Shown here: one piece after another, positions 1 through 6,388 of the stretch
Position numbering within the stretch: the stretch's first letter is position 1
How the letters are laid out: every line of letters begins with the position of its first letter
Source: Candidatus Omnitrophota bacterium
GTDB taxonomy: Bacteria > Omnitrophota > Gorgyraeia > 2-02-FULL-51-18
DNA: 6,984 nt
Assembly: GCA_023247955.1 (NCBI GenBank)
Contig: JAHFFL010000060.1
Span: 1-6,984 of the forward strand
Direction: 5' to 3'
Notes under the pieces: generated by a model
Told to the model about the DNA's origin: nothing
Databases searched by the model: none
What the model saw: only the letters and a program-made list of their open reading frames with translations
Program-made: the position numbers and the translations under genes

Positions 1-1200
1 CAAAACTGCGACACGTTTACCCCCACCGGGTCTACGATTGTTTTCGCGGGTACCACGCTGACTTCTGCCGGCAAGGCCCTTAACAATGTTCAAATCGGAA
101 GCAGCGTTTATGTCAGCGTTACGCTTACGATCGCAGATACCCTGGACGTCAACGGCAGCTTTGCCGCGGCTTCTGCGGGGTGCGGATTCACCGCCTCGAG
201 TAAAACGGTCAACTTTGGCGGCAACGTAGACCTTACGAACCTGGCCCTTACTTTGGCTTCAGCCGACATCATTTTCGATGGGAATACTACCTTGACCTCA
301 GGAGGCAAGACTTGGCCGAGTGCAATTTCTAGTTTAACCATAGGTTCCGCCTCGGCATCCGGTACTTTAATCCTTGGGGATAATGCGGATTTCGACGAAC
401 CTATTTTATTCAACACAGTAGGCGGCACAGCGACCTTAAATCTAAACGGCAAGACACTCAATTATAGTGTTTCCTCATTGGACCTCAGCTCATGCGATGT
501 GTTGACTTCTGCCGGGTCGACGGTGATTTTTGATTTTGTGAACGGAGCCGGCAATAATGTGACTCTCACCTCGGCCGGGAAGGAATTTGGCAATATTACG
601 GTCGGAACAGGAGCGGGCACGGCTCTGGCTACGAGTGATGCCCTGACCGTCGGAGGTGACTTGTTCGTCCAAGGCGCCAGTTCTTTCACGACCGGAAATA
701 ATTTAGACTTGAATGGAAACCTTAGTTTTGGGGTCTCCGGCAACACGACGTTTGACGTCGCCAATGATACGGTCAACTTCGCCGGTAACCTGGACCTCAC
801 CAATCTGGATACTTTCACAGACACTTCCACGACGTACATTTTTGACGGAACTACCACTCTTACCTCAGCTGGACAAACTTGGGCGGGATATACCAGCTTC
901 ACGATCGGCTCCGCAACGGCATCAGGCACTTTGACGCTCGGGGACAATGCGGACTTTGACGCGGCGATCGCCTTTAATACCACGGGCGGTACGGTGACTT
1001 TCGACATCACAAACCGGACCATCAATTATTCAGCCTCCGCATTCAACCTTGCGAGCTGCGACACGTTCACGGTGACCGGATCAACTTTCATTTTTGACGC
1101 CGGGGCCGGTAATACGCAAGCGCTCACGGCCTCTACGAAAAGCTTTAACAGTCTCACGCATTCGGCCGCCGGCACGTTGCAGCTTGCGACAAGCGTCTTG
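1..1200 (+). repeat. 188-residue (564-bp) internal protein repeat
   Basis: Matching blocks lie exactly 564 bp apart: VNF-GN-DLTNL starts at 208 and again at 772, and the conserved Cys codon of the SCD block lies at 493 and 1057. An earlier SCD-like block (NCDTFT) has its Cys codon at 7, only 486 bp before the next, so the first inter-block segment is 26 residues shorter. Copy A spans about 208-771. Copy B starts at 772 and loses similarity after about 1200. Identity is much clearer in protein than in DNA, where third positions differ widely, so the duplication is old and kept at the amino-acid level. Confidence 0.85.
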
Positions 1201-1698
1201 GATGTGAACGGCAACTTTGTAAATTCGGCGGGCGCGTTGGACACCAATGCGCTGAATATCACTATCGCCGGCAACTGGACCGGTGGAGGGACAATTGCCG
1301 GCACAGGAATCATTACTTTTGACGGCAGCGGCACTCAAACCATCAACAGCGCCAACACCTGGCAAAAACTTGCGATCACCGGTGTCACAAGAACCGTGAA
1401 TTTCCAAAGCAGCGTCGCGCAGACCATCGCGGCGAACGGCTCGCTGACCTTTGCGGCAGACAACGGCAATACGATTACGCTTGCTCCACTTACAGCCGCG
1501 ACAGCTTGGCTCCTCAACGTCAATGCGACCGGCGTGACTCAGTCGGTTTTGAATGTCTTGCCGTCTTATTCGAACGCCAGCGGCGGCGCGGCGATCAACG
1601 CATTGGATGTGAGCAATATCGACGGCGGGAACAACGTGAATTGGAACTTCGGCGCAGTCGCTGCGGACACCGCGGGCGGATTTTTGCATTTCTTTTAA
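1..1698 (+). CDS. Large beta-strand-repeat (adhesin/autotransporter-like) protein, 5' end missing
   Basis: The frame is open from the first base of the window to TAA at 1696-1698, giving 565 residues with no convincing start; a TTG at 253 lies inside a repeat and is not a plausible start. The protein is rich in Thr, Asn, Gly, Ser and Ala, with alternating short hydrophobic strands, as in secreted beta-helix or beta-solenoid repeat proteins. A 188-residue unit recurs. Recognisable blocks include NLDLTNL, FDGTTTLTSAGQTW, GSATASGTLTLGDNADF and SCDTFT-GSTFIFD. The last ~20 residues before the tail carry a DGGNNVNWNF motif (fragment residues 541-550), a pattern I associate with the C-termini of such proteins in uncultured Gram-negative lineages. 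There is no LPXTG, PEP-CTERM or obvious outer-membrane barrel at the C-terminus. The next gene starts 12 bases after the stop, so the two are probably co-transcribed. The role (surface layer, adhesin or secreted fibre) is inference; no catalytic motif is visible. Confidence 0.85.
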   Translation, partial: QNCDTFTPTGSTIVFAGTTLTSAGKALNNVQIGSSVYVSVTLTIADTLDVNGSFAAASAGCGFTASSKTVNFGGNVDLTNLALTLASADIIFDGNTTLTSGGKTWPSAISSLTIGSASASGTLILGDNADFDEPILFNTVGGTATLNLNGKTLNYSVSSLDLSSCDVLTSAGSTVIFDFVNGAGNNVTLTSAGKEFGNITVGTGAGTALATSDALTVGGDLFVQGASSFTTGNNLDLNGNLSFGVSGNTTFDVANDTVNFAGNLDLTNLDTFTDTSTTYIFDGTTTLTSAGQTWAGYTSFTIGSATASGTLTLGDNADFDAAIAFNTTGGTVTFDITNRTINYSASAFNLASCDTFTVTGSTFIFDAGAGNTQALTASTKSFNSLTHSAAGTLQLATSVLDVNGNFVNSAGALDTNALNITIAGNWTGGGTIAGTGIITFDGSGTQTINSANTWQKLAITGVTRTVNFQSSVAQTIAANGSLTFAADNGNTITLAPLTAATAWLLNVNATGVTQSVLNVLPSYSNASGGAAINALDVSNIDGGNNVNWNFGAVAADTAGGFLHFF

Positions 1699-1701
1699 TG
1701 T

Positions 1702-1705
1702 GAGG
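1702..1705 (+). promoter_or_regulatory. Ribosome binding site (GAGG) for the Ig-like domain protein
   Basis: GAGG lies five bases before the ATG at 1711 and just after the TAA at 1696-1698. It supports this start and close coupling to the upstream gene. No promoter is seen in the 12-base gap. Confidence 0.65.
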
Positions 1706-1710
1706 ATGTT

Positions 1711-3987
1711 ATGGGTAATCTTAAAAGAGGTTTAACGGTTTTCTTGCTTGCAGGCACGCTGACGTTCGCGATGTCCGGGGCGGCCCAGGCAGTCGACACC
1801 CTGTTCGACAACTTTGATTCTTACACGGACGGCGCGACGGTGGACAGCGTCTCTTCCTGGAAAGTAACTTCGGGAAGCACTTCCAACGCAGTCTCCGCCT
1901 CAGGGACCATCTTTGCCGACAGCGGCAAAGCGCTGAAGCTCATCGGCGCTTCTACGCCCGTGAAGGTGACAAAGACCACGAGCTACAGCTCGTCCATCGC
2001 CTGGGTGGAGATGGTGATCAAACCCGGCATCGGCAATGAACAGGCCGCGACCCCGTCGCAAGGGATCGCGTCGGTCACGTTTGATTATACCGGCAAGCTC
2101 CTCGCAGCCGACGGCAAGAGCTGGATCAATACGGGGAAGACCTTTTCCACGGACCAGTGGCTGCGCGTGATCTTCAAGCTCGATTTTTCCACGCATCGTT
2201 ACGATCTCTACGTCATGCCGGCCGGCACCTTCAAATCGCCTTTTACGCCGGACAAGGAAAACCTGAGTTTTATCGATACCACGATCAATTCGATGAGTAA
2301 GATCGGTTTTGACGGCGCCTACCACGGGACGCTGGTGGACGACGTCTACGTGGACGAGATTGTTTTATGCTTTGTGAAGCGCTTAGCGATCACGAGCTCC
2401 ACGCAAAACATCGTCAAAGCCACGGCTTCAAACGCCATCACGGTGCAACTGCAAAGCGCGGGATCCGAAGCGCAGAAGGCCTGGAAAGATATTATTCTTA
2501 ATCTTAAATCCAGTACTTCCAGCGGCCAATTTTCGCTGGAAAAAAACACGTGGACCTCGGTCACGCAGGCGACGATCCCCAAAGATTCCTCCGAAGTCAC
2601 TTTTTACTATAAGGACACAACATCCGGAAAACCGACGATCACGGTGGATGAGGCCGAAGACAGGGGATGGGATTCGGCGAGCCAAGAGATCACTGTGGTT
2701 GACGAAGGAAAATCTTTCGACGTTTCCGTCGCGTCTCCGCAGATCGCCGGCCTGGCCTTTGACGCGCGAATCACGGTCTTGAATGACCAAGGCGGCACCG
2801 ACACGTCCTATAGTGGAACCGTCAACGTCTCACTCAATTATGTATCGCCGGCCTCTGGCACCAAGGTGATCAGCCCGTCCACCGCCACCGGATTTGTTAA
2901 CGGCGTATTGACGGTCCCGCTCACCTACACGGACTGCGGGTTTATCGAGATTGTCGTGACGGATTCCTCGGATTCCTCCAAGAAAGGCGTTTCCGGGCAG
3001 ATTCAAGTGACGCCGAACAGCTTCAGCGTCACGACCGAATCGACTTCTCAAGTCGTTTCAAAGGCATTCACGCTGAGTGTGAGCGCTTTGGGTCTCACCG
3101 ACCAAATCACGCCCAACTATCAGGGCCCGGCGACGGTGACGGCAGTCCCCGTGTCTCCGGCGACGGTGACAGGCGCTTCTTTGTTGCCTGCGGAACTTGT
3201 CGCGGCCAATTTTGTGAAGGGTGTGGCCCAGGTGTCCATGACGTATGACCGTTGGGGGACCGCTGCCCTCAAGGTCAGCGACAAAGCCAATACGGCCATC
3301 ACGGGCACGAGCGGGACGCTCACCTTCGCGCCGAAAGCGATCACGCTGAAAGTCGACGCGCCTCCCACAGGCCGCGACTACTTTTATGTCGGTGAAACGT
3401 TTAAGACAACTCTCGCGGTAAATGATGAGCTTGGGAACCCGATCAAAAATTTTTCGGGGAAAATCAAATTGAGCACCACGCCCACGCTGGATACGATTCC
3501 TCTGGAGACCGATTTCGTGGAGGCCGACGCGGGCAAAAAGGAGTTTAACTGGTCTGCCACGGCCAAAGGATCGTACGTGATTACCGCGACGTACGGAAGC
3601 ATGACCGCTGTGACTTCGCCGATACAGATCAAGGACGCGTCTATCGAGGTGATTTCAACTGTCGCACCGATCGGCACGACCGAGGTGGAGATACAACTGG
3701 TCGACGAGAGCGGGAATCGCATCACGTCGGAAAACTCAATCTCGATACAAATTCTAGTCGACGAGGCGACCAAAGACAACAGTGTGTTTTTCTCTTCGCC
3801 CGGTAAGCCGATTATTTTCACCAAAGGTTTGGCAAGGGTTGTGATCGGAAATACGCAGGCTGAGACGGTGACGCTCTCCGCCACGTCCCAGTACGGCTTT
3901 AAGATCAAAAGCGGTACCGTGACGTTCGGCAAGATAGGCACGACCGGAATAGGGGCGGTCATGTATTGGGAGCCCAAAGATGAATAA
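1711..3987 (+). CDS. Exported protein with LamG-like N-terminal domain and about five Ig-like domains
   Basis: 758 residues. Residues 1-27 form a Sec signal peptide: a basic start (NLKR), a hydrophobic core, and AQA before the probable cut at V28. Residues ~30-222 (FDNFDSYTDGATVDSVSSW to LVDDVYVDE) look like a concanavalin/LamG-type jelly-roll domain of the kind found in sugar-binding or structural modules. From ~225 to ~745 there are about five Ig-like/invasin-like domains of ~100 residues, starting near 225, 334, 436, 542 and 643. The first carries a VTFYYKDTTSGKPTIT block typical of bacterial Ig-like domains. No catalytic residues are recognisable. The protein ends in VMYWEPKDE with no anchor. 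The start is supported by GAGG five bases upstream and by the signal peptide. The stop overlaps the next prepilin gene by 8 bases. It is probably a cell-surface or secreted structural/adhesive protein handled by the adjacent pseudopilin system; that role is inferred from position. Confidence 0.88.
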   Translation: MGNLKRGLTVFLLAGTLTFAMSGAAQAVDTLFDNFDSYTDGATVDSVSSWKVTSGSTSNAVSASGTIFADSGKALKLIGASTPVKVTKTTSYSSSIAWVEMVIKPGIGNEQAATPSQGIASVTFDYTGKLLAADGKSWINTGKTFSTDQWLRVIFKLDFSTHRYDLYVMPAGTFKSPFTPDKENLSFIDTTINSMSKIGFDGAYHGTLVDDVYVDEIVLCFVKRLAITSSTQNIVKATASNAITVQLQSAGSEAQKAWKDIILNLKSSTSSGQFSLEKNTWTSVTQATIPKDSSEVTFYYKDTTSGKPTITVDEAEDRGWDSASQEITVVDEGKSFDVSVASPQIAGLAFDARITVLNDQGGTDTSYSGTVNVSLNYVSPASGTKVISPSTATGFVNGVLTVPLTYTDCGFIEIVVTDSSDSSKKGVSGQIQVTPNSFSVTTESTSQVVSKAFTLSVSALGLTDQITPNYQGPATVTAVPVSPATVTGASLLPAELVAANFVKGVAQVSMTYDRWGTAALKVSDKANTAITGTSGTLTFAPKAITLKVDAPPTGRDYFYVGETFKTTLAVNDELGNPIKNFSGKIKLSTTPTLDTIPLETDFVEADAGKKEFNWSATAKGSYVITATYGSMTAVTSPIQIKDASIEVISTVAPIGTTEVEIQLVDESGNRITSENSISIQILVDEATKDNSVFFSSPGKPIIFTKGLARVVIGNTQAETVTLSATSQYGFKIKSGTVTFGKIGTTGIGAVMYWEPKDE
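3968..3972 (+). promoter_or_regulatory. Ribosome binding site (GGGAG) that decides the prepilin start at 3980
   Basis: GGGAG lies seven bases before the ATG at 3980, inside the end of the upstream gene. The alternative in-frame ATGs at 4094 and 4139 lie inside the palindromic repeat and are preceded by pyrimidine-rich TGCCTCCGGCTCCTCGCA with no Shine-Dalgarno match. This favours translation through the repeat. Confidence 0.6.
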
Positions 3988-5344
3988 TAGGCACGGATTG
4001 GTGTCATTGCGAGCGAATGGATTGGTGTCATTGCGAGCGAAGCGAAGCAATCTCTGTGAACATAGATTGCTTCGTCGCCTCCGGCTCCTCGCAATGACAG
4101 ATGAACATAGATTGCTTCGTTGCCTCCGGCTCCTCGCAATGACAAACGAGCAAGGGTTTACACTGCTTGAACTCATGATCACCATCGTGCTCACCGTGAT
4201 CATCACGGGATCAATTTATTTTTGCATGAACAGTGCCTTGGAGAGCTGGTCGTACTCACGGGATCAGCTCGGTATCCAGAAGGTCCTCTCCGAGACCATC
4301 GACAAGATTATCAGCGGAAGTTTTAGGAAGTATGGGCTCAAGGACTCGCTCGAACTCGTTTCCGCCGGGACCACGGAGGTGGAATTCGTGCCGCCCTGGG
4401 TGGACAACACGCATACCGCCGGGAATTTGAATTTTATTTATACGCTGAACCGGAAGATCAAACCCGGCTCCGCGATGCCTCTGGGCCAGTCCCGCGTGAC
4501 CGAAAAGGACCCGTGGCAGTTTGTGCCGCTCGGGCTGATGGAAACCGAAAATCAGGAGTCCTCGCAGCTTCAGCTGAAGCTTGCGGTGCTGGAGGGGAGC
4601 CAGCTCCGTTTCATTTATCATCCGGATTATGAGTCGGACCCCGATGTCGCGAGAAAAATCTACTGGGATGAGACCGACAAACAGATCTACTTTGACGACG
4701 GGACTGGGAAAGTGGAAAGCTTGTCGCAGAATTTATTCGGCGTGGAGATAGAGAAGATGGAGCTTCGTTATTATACCAATTCCAATCAGCTCGTCACGGA
4801 CCGGCGCTGGGTGGATGTTGCCGACCTTCCGGTCATCACCGGCGTCGAGCTGCGCTTGGAGGCCAAACTCAACAACCACAAGCAAACACTGATCACCTTC
4901 GTGACGCTACGCAACGCGCCGGCGCGCACGGGTTACCTGAATTTGCGCAGAGACATGCGGCTCCATATCCCCGACAGCGAGCATATTCGGACACTCATGA
5001 TCACCAGTCTCACCGGCATCGCCAACAATGACAAGCTGCAGTTTGAGGCCGTGCCAAGCTCCGGCGAGATTTGGCGGCTTACGGTGGATTTTGAGCGGCT
5101 CGGCGGCGCCAAACCCGTAATCAAGATGCTGACTGTCGAATACCCGCCCCAGCATACGGTGTATACCGAATATCCGATGTCGAGCGCGGATTTGGGAATC
5201 AATCTCAATCTGATCGGCAATGATGGTCGATACGATTACGATGATGACGGCGATGTGGACGATATGGTGCTCCTGCAGGGCGACGTGGATCTCGTCGTCA
5301 CGCAAATGAATATCAAGGGAGCCGGAATTTTTGTGAGGCCGTGA
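3980..5344 (+). CDS. GspJ/PulJ-like prepilin with repeat-extended leader peptide
   Basis: 454 residues. The prepilin peptidase site is QG/FTLLELMITIVLTV: Gly59, Phe60 as mature +1, and Glu64 as the conserved +5. A single hydrophobic helix runs from ~60 to 82. This is the signature of type II secretion pseudopilins and type IV pilins, which are cut and N-methylated at the inner membrane. The long globular part and following neighbours suggest the GspJ group, though the mature protein (~395 residues) is about twice the usual J length. Residues 6-55 are translated from a palindromic repeat and contain an 8-residue unit (GLVSLRAN/K) twice and a 15-residue unit (EHRLLRRLRLLAMTD) twice, giving a 59-residue leader instead of the usual 5-30. 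Near the C-terminus, residues 419-428 (DYDDDGDVDD) form a possible calcium loop. The gene overlaps the upstream gene by 8 bases (ATGAATAA) and is followed directly by the next, so it is likely in one operon. Family-level assignment is firm; J versus another minor pilin is less so. Confidence 0.85.
   Translation: MNNRHGLVSLRANGLVSLRAKRSNLCEHRLLRRLRLLAMTDEHRLLRCLRLLAMTNEQGFTLLELMITIVLTVIITGSIYFCMNSALESWSYSRDQLGIQKVLSETIDKIISGSFRKYGLKDSLELVSAGTTEVEFVPPWVDNTHTAGNLNFIYTLNRKIKPGSAMPLGQSRVTEKDPWQFVPLGLMETENQESSQLQLKLAVLEGSQLRFIYHPDYESDPDVARKIYWDETDKQIYFDDGTGKVESLSQNLFGVEIEKMELRYYTNSNQLVTDRRWVDVADLPVITGVELRLEAKLNNHKQTLITFVTLRNAPARTGYLNLRRDMRLHIPDSEHIRTLMITSLTGIANNDKLQFEAVPSSGEIWRLTVDFERLGGAKPVIKMLTVEYPPQHTVYTEYPMSSADLGINLNLIGNDGRYDYDDDGDVDDMVLLQGDVDLVVTQMNIKGAGIFVRP
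3995..4144 (+). repeat. Dispersed palindromic (REP/BIME-like) repeat inside the prepilin leader
   Basis: The left part holds a 23-base unit (starting GGATTGGTGTCATTGCGAG) at 3995-4017 and 4019-4041, period 24. The right part holds a 43-base unit at 4057-4099 and 4102-4144, period 45, with one mismatch (CGTCGCC versus CGTTGCC). The two parts are inverted relative to each other: TGTCATTGCGAG (4002-4013 and 4026-4037) is complementary to CTCGCAATGACA (4088-4099 and 4133-4144), and CGAAGCAATCT (4043-4053) to AGATTGCTTCG (4064-4074). The TCATTGCGAGCGAAGCGAAGCAATC type is, from memory, a widespread intergenic repeat in many bacterial genomes. All periods are multiples of three and the 150-bp block occupies exactly codons 6-55, so the frame is kept. 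No target-site duplication is visible. Confidence 0.85.
5234..5263 (+). other. Possible EF-hand/dockerin-type calcium-binding loop in the GspJ-like protein
   Basis: Codons 419-428 read DYDDDGDVDD, matching the DxDxDGxV start of calcium loops: Asp at positions 1, 3 and 5, Gly at 6, Val at 8, Asp at 9. Position 12, usually Glu or Asp, is Val430, so a canonical EF-hand is not complete; an acidic low-complexity turn is the alternative. Confidence 0.35.
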
Positions 5345-5349
5345 AGACG

Positions 5350-5793
5350 ATGAAAAAGACACTACTTATGATTTTAGGTTTGATACTGGCCGGCGCCTTC
5401 TTTTCGCAGGCGATCGCGGCGGACAAGGCGTGGAATGCCGCCGGGGACGCGACAAGCTGGTCGGACGCCACCAATTGGTCGCCTTCTTCGGTGCCTACAT
5501 CGACGGATGATGTGACGGTGAATTTTAAAAACGCAGCCGCGACCATCTCTGTCACCGGCGGTTTTAACGCCAAATCACTCACGATCGGCGGCACTGAGAC
5601 TTCTTCGGTGACGGTCCAGGATTTCATCTCCGGTACCGTCTCTCCGGCCGCGGCTTCCAGCATGGCGGTCGATAACCGCGTCAAAGGCACTTTTCGCCTC
5701 AAAGGCGGAGGCACGGTCACCGTGAAGGGCCAGTACAAGAGCTCCAAAGGCACTCAACCTTCACAACCCAGTCTTGTTTTCTATATCCAGTGA
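5350..5793 (+). CDS. Short exported beta-strand protein (autotransporter-repeat-like N-terminal module)
   Basis: 147 residues from the ATG at 5350. The start MKKTLLMILGLILAGAFF followed by SQAIA gives a clear Sec signal peptide, cut after AIA before ADKAWN. The mature part opens with a W-N-A-G-D-A-T-S-W-S-D-A-T-N-W block followed by SVPTSTDDVTVNF. From memory, that motif opens the repeat region of much larger secreted beta-strand-repeat proteins. The rest is short strands rich in Thr, Val, Ser and Gly, ending in SLVFYIQ. No Cys, lipobox or membrane anchor is present. A GTG at 5341 overlaps the upstream TGA (GTGA) and would add three residues; ATG at 5350 is preferred because GAGG at 5335-5338 is 11 bases from it but only 2 from the GTG. 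It may be a small secreted partner of the pilin set, or a cut-down relative of the protein encoded at 1-1698. Confidence 0.8.
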   Translation: MKKTLLMILGLILAGAFFSQAIAADKAWNAAGDATSWSDATNWSPSSVPTSTDDVTVNFKNAAATISVTGGFNAKSLTIGGTETSSVTVQDFISGTVSPAAASSMAVDNRVKGTFRLKGGGTVTVKGQYKSSKGTQPSQPSLVFYIQ

Positions 5794-5818
5794 CAGGTCG
5801 ATAAAAAACCTCAAAACC

Positions 5819-5847
5819 TTGAAAATGTTATACGAATATGATACACT
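5819..5847 (+). promoter_or_regulatory. Candidate sigma70 promoter with extended -10 for the toxin-antitoxin pair
   Basis: TTGAAA (5819-5824) is followed after 17 bases by TACACT (5842-5847), with TG at 5839-5840 one base upstream of the -10, forming an extended -10 element. It sits in the only sizeable AT-rich gap of the window, 25 bases before the antitoxin start. A strong AGGAGG ribosome binding site (5861-5866) lies five bases before the ATG at 5872. No clear inverted-repeat operator is visible. The toxin stop overlaps the next gene's start, so this promoter would also serve the downstream prepilin genes. Confidence 0.55.
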
Positions 5848-5871
5848 ACGATTGAATACAAGGAGGATTGG

Positions 5872-6114
5872 ATGTCAAAAATTGTGACGGTTCGGTTGGC
5901 CGATGAGGAATATCGCAGAATCGTTCTTGGCGCTCGGAACGAGCACCGTCCCATTTCAAACTTCATCGCAGCTCTTGTTTTGAAGGAGTTGGATGAAGGC
6001 GCCTATGTGGACGCCGTTGAAATGGCGCAAATTCGATCCGACAAAACGCTGCTCGAAAAACTAAAGGCTGGTCATCGGGACGCCAAGAACCGGCGCGGCA
6101 AGCTCGTTGGCTGA
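5872..6114 (+). CDS. Ribbon-helix-helix antitoxin of a type II toxin-antitoxin pair
   Basis: 80 residues. The N-terminus MSKIVTVRLADEEYRRI is a typical ribbon-helix-helix start: an alternating beta strand (residues ~4-9) that would enter the DNA major groove, then two helices (about 10-24 and 29-41, around RPISNFIAALVLKEL). The remaining ~40 residues are charged and helical, with many Lys/Arg and Asp/Glu, as expected for the part that wraps the toxin. Such antitoxins bind and neutralise the partner and repress their own promoter. It has an AGGAGG site five bases upstream and its own promoter. Its last 8 bases overlap the toxin start, the usual coupled order of antitoxin then toxin. The exact subfamily is not clear to me. 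Confidence 0.82.
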   Translation: MSKIVTVRLADEEYRRIVLGARNEHRPISNFIAALVLKELDEGAYVDAVEMAQIRSDKTLLEKLKAGHRDAKNRRGKLVG

Positions 6115-6388
6115 TTTCAGTGTTTTTGAGACCCGGCAATTTTTAGAGGACCTGGGGCATGATTTCAGCGGCAGGCAGGTTCAAATCAAACGGAAGCTGC
6201 AAACTTATATCTATCCCCAACTTCGCCAGAATCCTCATAGCGGGAAAAACATTAAAAAACTCAGAGACTACACCCCGGACACCTGGCGCTACCGGCTCGG
6301 CGATTGGCGTTTATTCTACACGATTCGCGATCGCGAAAGGGCCGTCTTCATGTTATCAGCGGATCACCGCGGACACGCCTATGAATAA
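6107..6388 (+). CDS. RelE/ParE-superfamily toxin
   Basis: 93 residues from TTG at 6107, the usual size for this superfamily. Helical N-terminal half (residues ~8-42), then the family core: KNIKKLRDY (47-55), WRYRLGDWRLFYTIRD (60-75) and the C-terminal DHRGHAYE (86-93). The RxRxGxxRLxY strand and final HRxxAY are hallmarks of RelE-type ribosome-dependent mRNA interferases and their relatives; Arg61/Arg63, Arg68, Arg88 and Tyr92 are candidate active residues, so the toxin looks intact. It could instead be a gyrase-targeting ParE, which shares the fold. The TTG start is chosen because it overlaps the antitoxin stop by 8 bases and there is no ATG/GTG nearby in frame; the only alternative before an upstream stop is CTG at 6068. 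No Shine-Dalgarno is evident, so coupling to antitoxin translation is likely. Confidence 0.85.
   Translation: MADFSVFETRQFLEDLGHDFSGRQVQIKRKLQTYIYPQLRQNPHSGKNIKKLRDYTPDTWRYRLGDWRLFYTIRDRERAVFMLSADHRGHAYE

Noticed and set aside
253..255. TTG as the start of the beta-repeat protein
   Set aside because: The frame is open to the window edge and upstream codons encode matching repeat sequence, so the true start lies outside the window.
462..1689. Several antisense open frames of 100-200 codons opposite the repeat protein
   Set aside because: They mirror a Thr/Ala/Asn-rich sense gene with few antisense stops, have no ribosome binding sites or family-like sequence, and share the internal repeats of the sense strand.
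4057..4144. CRISPR-like pair of near-identical 43-base repeats
   Set aside because: Only two copies, separated by two bases rather than a unique spacer, part of a palindromic element and inside a coding frame; no cas genes in view.
3995..4144. An insertion sequence or transposase-bearing element at the palindrome
   Set aside because: No transposase gene, no target-site duplication and only 150 bp; a non-autonomous palindromic repeat fits better.
3384..4206. Antisense frames starting with MSLRGAGGNEA-type sequence
   Set aside because: Their N-termini are simply the reverse reading of the palindromic repeat, and the rest lies opposite well-supported genes. Such repeat-derived peptides are a common source of false gene calls.
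5341..5343. GTG start for the small exported protein overlapping the upstream stop (GTGA)
   Set aside because: Possible through coupling, but the GAGG is only two bases away and the ATG at 5350 gives the standard MKK signal-peptide start; left as an alternative.
5796..5811. Possible terminator hairpin (AGGT...ACCT) after the small beta protein
   Set aside because: The stem is only four base pairs and no T tract follows.
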